Assembly: GCF_014196525.1 (NCBI RefSeq)
Contig: NZ_JACIDX010000012.1
Location: 62,001 to 126,000 of the forward strand
Length of the DNA stretch: 64,000 nucleotides
Reading direction: 5' to 3'
Origin: Novosphingobium sediminicola
Lineage (GTDB): Bacteria; Pseudomonadota; Alphaproteobacteria; Sphingomonadales; Sphingomonadaceae
Position numbers and translations under genes: made by a program. How positions within the stretch are numbered: the stretch's first letter is position 1; every line of letters starts with the position of its first letter. The notes below the pieces were generated by a model. The model was given only the letters and a program-made list of their open reading frames with translations, did not search any database and had not been told where the DNA came from. Shown here piece by piece: positions 17,548-26,525 of the stretch.

Positions 17548-18063
17548 TCACGCCCAAGGGCCCAACATGCCCTGTTGCGGCAGGACGGCGGCATTGTCAC
17601 AGCGCACCAGCAAGCGGTGCTGCTCAAACGGTCCGGGCAGATCCCATTCCCCCGTGGGCGCATTGGTAAAGCCCCAGAAGCGGCCGTAATATTCCGGATC
17701 GCCGATCATCACCATGGGCAAGGGCGCCTTGGGGTTCATCGCTGAAATGGCGGCCGTGACCAGCGCTTTGCCAAACCCGCGCCCCTGCGCCTCGGGCAGG
17801 ACGGCGACGGGGCCGACCATGACCATCGGATGGCGGCGGCCATCGGGATCGGTCAGCGCCACCGGCCAGCACTGGATCGAGCCGACCACATGCTGTTCCT
17901 CGTCCACTGCGGCAAAGGAGAGGGCGGGCAGCCATTCGGCATCACCGCGCACCTTATAGGCGGTGCGCCCGCGTCGCTCCGGCTCAAACGCGCGGTCGAG
18001 CAATTCCTCGACCAGCGAGGGATCGACATTATCAAGCGGGATGAGCGAGGGTTCGATTGCCAT
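17548..18063 (-). CDS. GNAT-family N-acetyltransferase
   Basis: 171 residues from the ATG at 18063, where family similarity begins; a 13-residue upstream extension is possible. The acetyl-CoA loop is VAVLPEAQGRGFGKALV (Q/RxxGxG/A type), followed by IGDPEYYGRFWGF, a combination typical of the YhbS-like group. The substrate is unknown. It reads leftward, divergent from rnhB, and 39 bases before the DUF1285 gene, with which it may be cotranscribed. Confidence 0.85.
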   Translation of the reverse strand: MAIEPSLIPLDNVDPSLVEELLDRAFEPERRGRTAYKVRGDAEWLPALSFAAVDEEQHVVGSIQCWPVALTDPDGRRHPMVMVGPVAVLPEAQGRGFGKALVTAAISAMNPKAPLPMVMIGDPEYYGRFWGFTNAPTGEWDLPGPFEQHRLLVRCDNAAVLPQQGMLGPWA

Positions 18064-18146
18064 AATGCCGCGCGCGTTAGGGCAGGGGGGCGCATGATGC
18101 AAGGAAATGCTTGCGGGCGCGGCGTGGGGGCGGCAATCGGGGCGCT

Positions 18147-18725
18147 ATGATTTTTGGCGTGGATGAAGCGGGGCGCGGCCCTTTGGCGGGGCCTGTGGTG
18201 GCGGGCGCGGTGTGGCTTTGCGACAGTGCGATCGATGGGCTGGCCGACAGCAAGAAATTGTCGGCCAAGCGGCGCGCGGCGCTGGAGGCGCGGATCATGG
18301 CCGAGGCGCATTGGGCCATCGGCGTGGTTGAGGCCGAGGAGATCGACCGGATCAACATCTTTGCCGCCACGATGCTGGCCATGACGCGGGCGGTCGGCGC
18401 CTTGGCGGTCAAGGTGGGCGATCCGGCGATGGTGCTGATCGACGGCAACAAGACGCCGGAGGGGCGCGTGGGCGACTGGCGCTGGGCGGCCCGCGCCATT
18501 GTGGGGGGCGATGCCACTGAGGCGGCGATCAGCGCGGCCAGCATCATCGCCAAGGAGCACCGCGACCGGGTGATGCGCGAACTGGCGCTGGCGCACCCGC
18601 ATTACGGGTGGGAGCGCAATGCCGGATATGGCACGGCGCAGCATCTGGCGGGCCTGCGTGAACACGGCCCTTGCGAGCATCACCGACGGACGTTTGCGCC
18701 GGTCGCGCAATTGTCATTTTTATAA
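18147..18725 (+). CDS. rnhB: Ribonuclease HII
   Basis: 192 residues from the ATG at 18147; an in-frame TTG at 18111 would add twelve residues without family similarity. The opening IFGVDEAGRGPLAGPV holds the catalytic D5-E6 pair, and ADSKKLSAKRR, DGNKTP and SIIAKEHRDR with HPHYGWERNAGYGT are all family motifs. It removes RNA from DNA, notably single misincorporated ribonucleotides. Adjacency to ccrM is a recurrent alphaproteobacterial arrangement. Its stop codon is followed by the GANTC-rich gap. Confidence 0.94.
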   Translation: MIFGVDEAGRGPLAGPVVAGAVWLCDSAIDGLADSKKLSAKRRAALEARIMAEAHWAIGVVEAEEIDRINIFAATMLAMTRAVGALAVKVGDPAMVLIDGNKTPEGRVGDWRWAARAIVGGDATEAAISAASIIAKEHRDRVMRELALAHPHYGWERNAGYGTAQHLAGLREHGPCEHHRRTFAPVAQLSFL

Positions 18726-18738
18726 AAAATCGTCCCCT

Positions 18739-20136
<1,398 letters not shown>

Positions 20137-20154
20137 TCGGGTCTAAGCGCGGGT

Positions 20155-21240
20155 ATGACTGTTTACCTGCGCCCAATCGCCCTTGCTGACAGCCCCCAGT
20201 CCGAGGAAGGCGAAGCCCTTCGTCTGGCCGGGGGGCTGACCTATGCCAGCCGTTTCGCGCTGATCCGGCGCGAGGGCGGTAAGGTGGTCGAACGCACCCG
20301 TTTTGGCATGGCCGAGGCGGGGCGCGTGATCCGGGGCGAGGCGGAGGAGCAGTGGGAAGCGCTGCGAGCGCCCCGCGCGCCGTTGCAGATGGGCGCGCGG
20401 ACGGTGCGGCTGGATCAGCCGCAGGTGATGGGCATCCTCAACGTCACGCCTGACAGTTTTTCCGATGGCGGGCGCAATATTTCCGGGCCGGATGTGCCGA
20501 TGGTCCATGCCAGCGCGATGCTGGAGGCGGGCGCGGCGATGATCGACATTGGCGGCGAAAGCACGCGCCCCGGCGCCCCTCCGGTGTGGGAAGGCGACGA
20601 GATCGAGCGCGTGGTGCCGGTGATCGAAAAGCTGGCCCGCAGCGGTGCGGCGATCAGCGTGGATACGCGCCGGGTGGGTGTGTTTGAGGCGGCTCTGGCG
20701 GCGGGGGCGCATCTGTGGAACGATGTTTCGGGTCTGCGCCACGATCCGCGCAGCCTTGAATTTGCCGCCCATTCCGGCGCGCCCGTCTGCATCATGCATG
20801 CGCCCGGCAAGGGTGAAGATCTCCACGAGGACGGCCATTACGGCGATGTCGTGCTGGACGTGTTCGACTGGTTGCGCGCGCGGCGTGATGCGGCGGAGGC
20901 GGCGGGCTTGGCGCGGGATCGCATCCTGCTCGACCCCGGCATCGGCTTTGGCAAGACATTGCAGGAAAACCTCGCGCTGATGAATGCGTTGCCGCTGTTC
21001 CATGCGCTGGGCTGTCCGCTGTTGGTGGGGGCCAGCCGCAAGCGGATGATCGGGGCGCTGTCCAACGAGGCGCCTGCGGACAAGCGTCTGGGCGGGTCGT
21101 TGATGCTGGCGGGGCGGATGATGGATGCCGGGGCGCAGGTTATCCGCGTGCATGATGTGGCGCAAACGGTGCAGGCGCTGCATGTGTGGCGCGGTTTGCG
21201 CGATGCGGCTTTGACCGATTTTGGGCAGTTGGTGGATTGA
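20155..21240 (+). CDS. folP: Dihydropteroate synthase
   Basis: 361 residues. The DHPS barrel starts near residue 88 with QVMGILNVTPDSFSDGG, followed by DIGGESTRPGA, SVDTRR, DPGIGFGKT and GASRKRMIG, covering the pterin and p-aminobenzoate sites. It condenses p-aminobenzoate with hydroxymethyl-dihydropterin diphosphate in folate synthesis and is the sulfonamide target. About 85 N-terminal residues precede the barrel with no motif I recognise; E. coli FolP has about 280 in all. It is probably cotranscribed with ccrM, 18 bases upstream. Confidence 0.92.
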   Translation: MTVYLRPIALADSPQSEEGEALRLAGGLTYASRFALIRREGGKVVERTRFGMAEAGRVIRGEAEEQWEALRAPRAPLQMGARTVRLDQPQVMGILNVTPDSFSDGGRNISGPDVPMVHASAMLEAGAAMIDIGGESTRPGAPPVWEGDEIERVVPVIEKLARSGAAISVDTRRVGVFEAALAAGAHLWNDVSGLRHDPRSLEFAAHSGAPVCIMHAPGKGEDLHEDGHYGDVVLDVFDWLRARRDAAEAAGLARDRILLDPGIGFGKTLQENLALMNALPLFHALGCPLLVGASRKRMIGALSNEAPADKRLGGSLMLAGRMMDAGAQVIRVHDVAQTVQALHVWRGLRDAALTDFGQLVD

Positions 21241-21250
21241 AGGATTGGAA

Positions 21251-21277
21251 GGGTTTGCCCGCCGGAGGCAAAAACCC
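21251..21277. repeat. Solo end of the composite palindromic repeat
   Basis: TTTGCC-CGCCGGA-GGCAAA (21254-21272), flanked by GGG and ACCC, is the same palindrome that forms the outer end of the large repeats at 26267, 35547 and 60774. Here it stands alone in the 44-base gap between the convergent folP and regulator genes, where it may also act as a terminator. Confidence 0.7.
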
Positions 21278-21284
21278 AAAACCC

Positions 21285-22730
21285 CTAAGCCGCGTCCCCA
21301 ATCCCAAGCTCGCTCAACTTTCGATACAGTGTCGAACGCCCGATCCCCAGCCGCCGCGCCACTTCGGTCATGCGGCCGCGATAGTGCCCGATGGCCAGCC
21401 GGATCACGTCCGCCTCAATGTCTTCCAAAGGCCGCAGATTGCCATCGGCGGTAAACAGCATCACGCCCGCGCTTTCGTGGGCTACGCCATTGCTGATGGC
21501 CAGCGGTTCGGCGGTTATCATGCTGGAGAGCTGGGGGAAATCGTCAGCGGTCAGCGCGTCGCCATCGCAAAAGACGGCGGCGCGGAACAGGACGGCCTGA
21601 AGCTGGCGCACGTTGCCGGGCCAGTCATAGGCCGAGAGCAGCGCCAGCGCGCCATCGGTGATGCCCAGTTCGCGCAGGCCCGGCTGTTCCCCGATGCGGG
21701 CAAGGAAATGTCGCGCCAGCGCCGGAATATCGCCCAGCCGCGCGCGCAGCGGCGGCAGCGACACCGTGGTCGCGCAGATCGCGGCATGGAGTTCGGGCAG
21801 GAAGTCGCCGTGGACGATCAGATCCTTGAGTGGATAATTCGACGCCGCGATCAGCCGCACATCGACCCGAAACGCATGGCGCGCGCCAATCGGGCGGCAT
21901 GATCCGGTGGTCAGATATTCGGCCAGCCGTTCCTGCACGCCCATGGGCAGGCGGTCGATTTCGTCGATGACCAGCGTGGCGCCGTCGCAATATTGGATCG
22001 CGCCTATCTGGCGGTCAAACGCGCCGGGGAAGGCGCCCTTTTCATGGCCGAACAGGGCCGATTCGATCGAATTGCCCGGCGTTGACCCGGCATTGACCAT
22101 GCGCAGCGGCATCTTGGCGCGTTGCGATGCGGCGTGGATGGCGCGCACCAGCATTTCCTTGCCGGTGCCGCTTTCCCCCTCGATCAGCAGGTGGCCCTGA
22201 CCGCGCGCGGATTTTGCAGCGATGGCAAGGGCGGTACGGAAAGCCGGAGCCGCGCCGATCATGGATTCGAAATCGGCCGGACCGTTCATCTTTTCGGTCA
22301 ACGGCTGTAATTCATCGCGCGGTGTTTCGCGCGTGGTAGCGTTGCGCAGCGCGCTCATCAAGCGGTCGGGCGCGATGGGCTTGATGAGGTAATCGGTTGC
22401 ACCCGCGCGCATGGCTTCGACCGCCAACAGCGGCGAGGCCGAGGTGGTCAGCATCAGGATCGGCAGGGCGGGACGGCGGCTGCGCAGATCGGCGATCAGC
22501 GAGCAGGCTTCATCGCCCGGCACCCATTGGTCAAGGATAACCGCGCCCAATTGCATGCCTTGCCGCGTTCCCAGCATGGCCACCGCCGTTTCGGCATCGC
22601 CCACCACCAGCGTTCGCCAGCCCTCGCGCGCGGCCAGTGCCGTGATCAGGCGGCTCTGCGCCGGCTCATCGTCGATCAGCATCAGCAGGCGCTGTTCGGT
22701 TTCTGCCATATTTGCGCGGTCTGTCGTCAT
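21285..22730 (-). CDS. NtrC-family regulator with degenerate sigma-54 motifs
   Basis: 481 residues. An N-terminal receiver (D20/D21, phosphoacceptor D67, K117) precedes an AAA+ domain with intact Walker A GESGTGKE (185-192) and Walker B VIDE (D256/E257), and a Fis-type helix-turn-helix at the C terminus. The sigma-54 contact loop reads GAFPGA (232-237) instead of GAFTGA, and the usual FRxDLYYRL arginine-finger segment is GDFLPELHAAI (309-319), with both arginines gone. It may therefore bind DNA without activating sigma-54, as some FlbD/HupR/TyrR-like proteins do. It is a monocistronic gene convergent with folP. Confidence 0.85.
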   Translation of the reverse strand: MTTDRANMAETEQRLLMLIDDEPAQSRLITALAAREGWRTLVVGDAETAVAMLGTRQGMQLGAVILDQWVPGDEACSLIADLRSRRPALPILMLTTSASPLLAVEAMRAGATDYLIKPIAPDRLMSALRNATTRETPRDELQPLTEKMNGPADFESMIGAAPAFRTALAIAAKSARGQGHLLIEGESGTGKEMLVRAIHAASQRAKMPLRMVNAGSTPGNSIESALFGHEKGAFPGAFDRQIGAIQYCDGATLVIDEIDRLPMGVQERLAEYLTTGSCRPIGARHAFRVDVRLIAASNYPLKDLIVHGDFLPELHAAICATTVSLPPLRARLGDIPALARHFLARIGEQPGLRELGITDGALALLSAYDWPGNVRQLQAVLFRAAVFCDGDALTADDFPQLSSMITAEPLAISNGVAHESAGVMLFTADGNLRPLEDIEADVIRLAIGHYRGRMTEVARRLGIGRSTLYRKLSELGIGDAA

Positions 22731-22952
22731 AAAGGCAGGATTTAGCCAAATTGGGTAAAGACCTGCTTAAACGCGTCTTGTCAGCGGTCCTGATTTTTTC
22801 CGGGGCGGCGTCCACCATGTTGGGCATCACGACGGAAAATGAATTTTGACCCATGGTGCAATTTATCTTTTGCCGCGGATCATGTTTGGCCTTGTGCTGA
22901 GGATTGAGGGTGATAAGAATTGCACAAGAATAATGGGACAGGGGTAAAATCA

Positions 22953-23078
22953 ATGGCAAACACTCAGGATATTACCACCGCACGGCAAACCTATGAGGGT
23001 TTCATTCGCCTGATCAAGGTCAGCACCCCGGTCATCGCCATCGTGGCCGCTTTCGTCGTCTATCTCATCTCCCGCTGA
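22953..23078 (+). CDS. aa3-type cytochrome c oxidase subunit IV family peptide
   Basis: 41 residues: a polar N terminus (ANTQDITTARQTYEGFIRLIK) with a single hydrophobic helix (about 23-40) ending YLISR. This matches the short alphaproteobacterial COX subunit IV family (PF07835-like), which typically sits just ahead of the transhydrogenase genes in sphingomonads and relatives. It begins after a weak GGGG-rich ribosome-binding site and ends ten bases before pntAA, so it is the first gene of that operon. Whether it joins the oxidase or the transhydrogenase is not known from sequence. Confidence 0.72.
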   Translation: MANTQDITTARQTYEGFIRLIKVSTPVIAIVAAFVVYLISR

Positions 23079-23088
23079 AAGGTCTGGA

Positions 23089-24219
23089 ATGACGGATAAA
23101 TTGCGTATCGCCGCTCTTACAGAAAGAGCGGCGGGGGAAACGCGCGTCTGCGTGACGCCGGAAACGGTGAAGAAATTCACAAACCTTGGTGCGATTGTGG
23201 CGGTGGAAAGCGGGGCGGGGCATGCCGCCTCGATTGCTGACGCTGATTATGCGGCCGCCGGTGCGGTCCTGGGCGATGCGGCTTCGGTGGTCGCGGGCGC
23301 GGACATTGTGCTGGGGGTTCAGGGGCCTGATGTGGGCCTGCTCTCGGGTGCAAAGCCGGGCGTGTGGGTCGCGGCGGGGCTTGATCCCTTTGGCCAGCGC
23401 GGGCGCATTGACGCCTATGCGGCCGCCGGGGTTGAGGCGCTGGCGATGGAATTCATGCCGCGCATCACGCGCGCGCAGTCGATGGATATTCTTTCGTCTC
23501 AATCCAATCTGGCCGGATATAAGGCCGTGATCGATGCGGCGGGCGTTTACGGCCGGGCATTTCCGATGATGATGACGGCGGCCGGTACGATTTCTGCGGC
23601 CAAGGCGTTCATTATGGGCGTGGGCGTGGCGGGGCTTCAGGCCATCGCCACCGCGCGCCGTCTGGGCGCGCAGGTTTCGGCCACCGACGTGCGCAGCGCG
23701 ACCAAGGAGCAGATCCAGAGCCTTGGCGCCAAGCCGATCTTCGTGGAAAACGTTGCGGGCATCGAGGGCGAGGGCGCGGGCGGCTATGCCACCGAAATGA
23801 GCCCCGAATATCAGGCGGCGCAGGCCGAACTGGTTTCCAGCCATATCGCCAAGCAGGACATCGTCATCACCACGGCGCTGATCCCCGGTCGGGCCGCGCC
23901 GCGTCTGATTTCGGACGCGCAGATCGCCACGATGAAGCCGGGCAGCGTCATTTTCGACCTTGCCGTGGCGCAGGGCGGCAATGTCGAAGGCTCCGTTCCC
24001 GATCAGATCGTGGATCGTCACGGCGTCAAGATCATCGGCTATTCCAATACGCCCGCGCATTTGCCCGCCGATGCTTCGGCTTTGTTTGCGCGCAATCTCT
24101 ACAACTTCCTCTCGGCCTTTTGGGACAAGGAGCAGGGCAAGCCTGTTCTGGACGAGGAAATCGGCAATGCGATCCGGCTGACGCAAGGCGGTCAGGTCGT
24201 CAATCCGCGACTGCTCTGA
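23089..24219 (+). CDS. pntAA: NAD(P) transhydrogenase alpha-1 subunit (domain I)
   Basis: 376 residues, containing the NAD(H)-binding domain I without the membrane helices that follow it in E. coli PntA. Recognisable stretches are ERAAGETRVCVTPETVKKF, QSNLAGYKAV, the nucleotide-binding region GVGVAGLQAIATARRLGA and DLAVAQGGNVEGS. With PntAB and PntB it couples hydride transfer between NADH and NADP+ to proton flow, making NADPH. The three-gene split form is standard in alphaproteobacteria. Twelve bases separate it from pntAB. Confidence 0.93.
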   Translation: MTDKLRIAALTERAAGETRVCVTPETVKKFTNLGAIVAVESGAGHAASIADADYAAAGAVLGDAASVVAGADIVLGVQGPDVGLLSGAKPGVWVAAGLDPFGQRGRIDAYAAAGVEALAMEFMPRITRAQSMDILSSQSNLAGYKAVIDAAGVYGRAFPMMMTAAGTISAAKAFIMGVGVAGLQAIATARRLGAQVSATDVRSATKEQIQSLGAKPIFVENVAGIEGEGAGGYATEMSPEYQAAQAELVSSHIAKQDIVITTALIPGRAAPRLISDAQIATMKPGSVIFDLAVAQGGNVEGSVPDQIVDRHGVKIIGYSNTPAHLPADASALFARNLYNFLSAFWDKEQGKPVLDEEIGNAIRLTQGGQVVNPRLL

Positions 24220-24231
24220 GGGGAGGGCGTT

Positions 24232-24528
24232 ATGGACTTTATCTCGATCCTTTCGATCTTCGTGCTGGCGTGTTTCGTCGGCTATTATGTGGTGTGGTCG
24301 GTCACGCCCGCGCTGCACACGCCCTTGATGGCGGTGACCAATGCGATCTCATCGGTGATCGTGGTGGGCGCGTTGATCGCGGCGGCGGCCAGTGGTCTTG
24401 GCGCTGCGGGTGGCGTGTCGAAATGGCTGGGGCTGGGCGCGGTGGTGCTGGCCTCGGTCAATATCTTTGGCGGCTTTGCGGTCACGGCGCGCATGCTGGC
24501 CATGTATAAGAAGAAGGAGAAGAAGTGA
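24232..24528 (+). CDS. pntAB: NAD(P) transhydrogenase alpha-2 subunit (membrane)
   Basis: 98 residues with three hydrophobic segments (about 4-22, 38-58, 65-90) and a lysine-rich C terminus on the cytoplasmic side. It corresponds to the membrane part of the alpha subunit, and [16 protein letters not shown] is family-typical. It is required for proton translocation together with PntB. Its stop codon overlaps the pntB start (TGATG), so the two membrane subunits are translationally coupled. Confidence 0.92.
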   Translation: MDFISILSIFVLACFVGYYVVWSVTPALHTPLMAVTNAISSVIVVGALIAAAASGLGAAGGVSKWLGLGAVVLASVNIFGGFAVTARMLAMYKKKEKK

Positions 24529-25940
24529 TGGAACATGTCACAACTCCTTCATGGGCGATGTTCGCCTATCTCGTTTCGGGCGTGCTGTTTATTCTGGCGC
24601 TGCGCGGGTTGTCGTCTCCGGCCACCAGCCGCGCGGGCAACCGCTATGGCATGATCGGCATGGTGATTGCCGTGGCCACGACGTTGGTGACGCATGAGAT
24701 TGCCGGATTGCCGGAAATCATCGGCGCGCTGGCGATTGGCGGCGGCATCGGCTTTGTCATTGCGCGGCGCATTGCCATGACGGCGATGCCGCAATTGGTC
24801 GCAGCGTTTCACTCGCTGGTCGGTATGGCGGCTGTGCTGGTGGGCTGGGCGGCTTATCTCAATCCTGAGGCTTTCGGGATTGCTGAGGGTGGCCAGATCC
24901 ATGCTCAATCCTGCATCGAAATGGGCCTTGGCATTGCCATCGGCGCCATCACGTTCAGCGGCTCGATCATTGCCTTCCTTAAACTGGCGGGCAAGATGTC
25001 GGGGGCGCCAATCATGCTTCCCGGCCGCCATGTCATCAACCTTGGCACGATTATCGCGATCCTTAGCCTCGTGGGTTATTTCACGGTGGATCAGAGCCTG
25101 TGGGTGATTGGTCTCATCTCGTTGCTGGCCTTCATCATCGGCTTCCTGCTGATCATCCCGATCGGCGGGGCGGATATGCCGGTGGTGGTCTCGATGCTCA
25201 ACTCGTATTCGGGCTGGGCGGCCGCCGCGATGGGCTTTACGCTGCATAATACCGCTATGATCATCACCGGGGCGCTGGTTGGCTCTTCGGGCGCGATCCT
25301 TAGCTATATCATGTGCAAGGCGATGAACCGGGGCTTCCTTTCCGTCATCGCGGGCGGTTTCGGCGCTGCGCCTGAGGCTGGCGCGGGCGGCGCGCCCAAG
25401 GAGCAGCGTCCGTGGAAGCGCGGCTCTGCCGAAGACGCGGCCTTCCTGATGAAGGAAGCCGAGAGTGTCATCATCATCCCCGGCTATGGCATGGCGGTGT
25501 CTCAGGCCCAGCATGCGCTGCGCGAAATGGGCGATGTGCTGAAGAAGGAAGGCGTTTCGGTCAAATATGCCATTCACCCGGTTGCGGGGCGAATGCCGGG
25601 CCATATGAACGTCTTGCTGGCCGAAGCTAACGTGCCTTACGATGAAGTCTTCGAGCTGGAGGACATCAATTCCGAGTTCGGCCAGTGCGATGTCGCCTTC
25701 ATCATTGGCGCCAATGACGTGGTCAATCCCGCCGCCAAGACCGACAAGTCCAGCCCGATCTACGGCATGCCCGTGTTTGACGTGGAAAAGGCCAAGACCG
25801 TCATGTTCGTCAAACGCTCGATGGGTGGCGTAGGCTATTCAGGTGTTGATAATGATGTCTTCTACATGGACCAGACCATGATGCTGCTGGCCGACGCCAA
25901 GAAGATGGTGGAAGACATCGTCAAGGCGCTGGCCCATTGA
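24528..25940 (+). CDS. pntB: NAD(P) transhydrogenase beta subunit
   Basis: 470 residues from the ATG at 24528; a GTG three bases earlier is in frame. About nine hydrophobic segments fill residues 8-265, including HSLVGMAAVLVGWA, and the C-terminal domain III (about 290-470) binds NADP(H): IIIPGYGMAVSQAQH, KYAIHPVAGRMPGHMNVLLAEANVPYDE in outline, GANDVVNPAAK and MGGVGYSGVDN. All are hallmark PntB motifs. It is last in the COX IV-pntAA-pntAB-pntB run, with a small lipoprotein gene 13 bases behind. Confidence 0.94.
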   Translation: MEHVTTPSWAMFAYLVSGVLFILALRGLSSPATSRAGNRYGMIGMVIAVATTLVTHEIAGLPEIIGALAIGGGIGFVIARRIAMTAMPQLVAAFHSLVGMAAVLVGWAAYLNPEAFGIAEGGQIHAQSCIEMGLGIAIGAITFSGSIIAFLKLAGKMSGAPIMLPGRHVINLGTIIAILSLVGYFTVDQSLWVIGLISLLAFIIGFLLIIPIGGADMPVVVSMLNSYSGWAAAAMGFTLHNTAMIITGALVGSSGAILSYIMCKAMNRGFLSVIAGGFGAAPEAGAGGAPKEQRPWKRGSAEDAAFLMKEAESVIIIPGYGMAVSQAQHALREMGDVLKKEGVSVKYAIHPVAGRMPGHMNVLLAEANVPYDEVFELEDINSEFGQCDVAFIIGANDVVNPAAKTDKSSPIYGMPVFDVEKAKTVMFVKRSMGGVGYSGVDNDVFYMDQTMMLLADAKKMVEDIVKALAH

Positions 25941-25953
25941 TAAAGGTCTGATA

Positions 25954-26259
25954 ATGCGCCGTTTTCTGACAGTTCTTGCCCTTACCCTCGCCCTCTCGGG
26001 CTGTGTTCAGGGGATTGCCCGGGGCCGGGTGAAATCTGCCCTTGTGGGGGCGGGGCTGTCCGAACCGGTTTCGGCCTGCATGGCCGAGCATATGGTGGAC
26101 AAGCTGACCATTTCGCAATTGCGCCAGTTGGAGGCGCTGCAGGGGCCTAAGCGGTCGCTGTTCGATTATGTGATGGCGGTGCGTCGGATTCAGGACCCTG
26201 AGGTTATTCGGGTGACGGCTGCGGCGGCCGGGTTGTGCATGTCGGGTTGGGAAAGATAA
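25954..26259 (+). CDS. Small putative lipoprotein, unknown
   Basis: 101 residues. A basic, hydrophobic signal sequence ends in the lipobox LSGC (C17), so export and lipid attachment are likely. The mature part has SACMAEHMVDKLTISQLRQLEAL and two further cysteines (C43 and C95) that could pair. I recognise no named family; similar short lipoproteins are seen in sphingomonads. It begins 13 bases after pntB and may ride on that operon. The large repeat starts just after its stop. Confidence 0.65.
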   Translation: MRRFLTVLALTLALSGCVQGIARGRVKSALVGAGLSEPVSACMAEHMVDKLTISQLRQLEALQGPKRSLFDYVMAVRRIQDPEVIRVTAAAAGLCMSGWER

Positions 26260-26266
26260 GATTTGA

Positions 26267-26489
26267 AGGTTTGCCTCCGGCGGGCAAAGGGTCTCGACCC
26301 TTTGCAATCCCATGAATGGGGTGGTGCTTAATCTGCGCGCGCAGATTGAATTTTAAGGCCTGCGGCGCTTTAGGGTTATGCCTATCCGCGCCGCAGGCTT
26401 TATATTTCACCATCGCGTGCGACACCGGGCGCCGAACCTGTGGCGCAACAAAGACAGTAACGGGAGCGCGAGGGACAAGTCCCTCGCAT
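26267..26489. repeat. Composite palindromic repeat, copy A (end 1 - centre - end 2)
   Basis: Left end: TTTGCC (26270-26275) pairs with GGCAAA (26283-26288), then CAAAGGGTC (26285-26293) pairs with GACCCTTTG (26296-26304), followed by CAATCCC. Centre: GCCTGCGGCGC (26358-26368) pairs with GCGCCGCAGGC (26388-26398). Right end: GCGAGGGAC (26468-26476) pairs with GTCCCTCGC (26479-26487), preceded by GCGCAACAAAGACAGTAACG. The unit fills most of the gap between the lipoprotein gene and dgt. No coding frame is credible in it. Confidence 0.85.
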
Positions 26490-26525
26490 CTTTCCTTTTC
26501 CTTTGATCTTCGCTACCCCAAACCC

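Noticed and set aside
22816..22857. Imperfect dyad CACCATG...CATGGTG upstream of the transhydrogenase operon
   Set aside because: Arms are 7 bases and over 25 bases apart with no promoter in register, so chance is a sufficient explanation.
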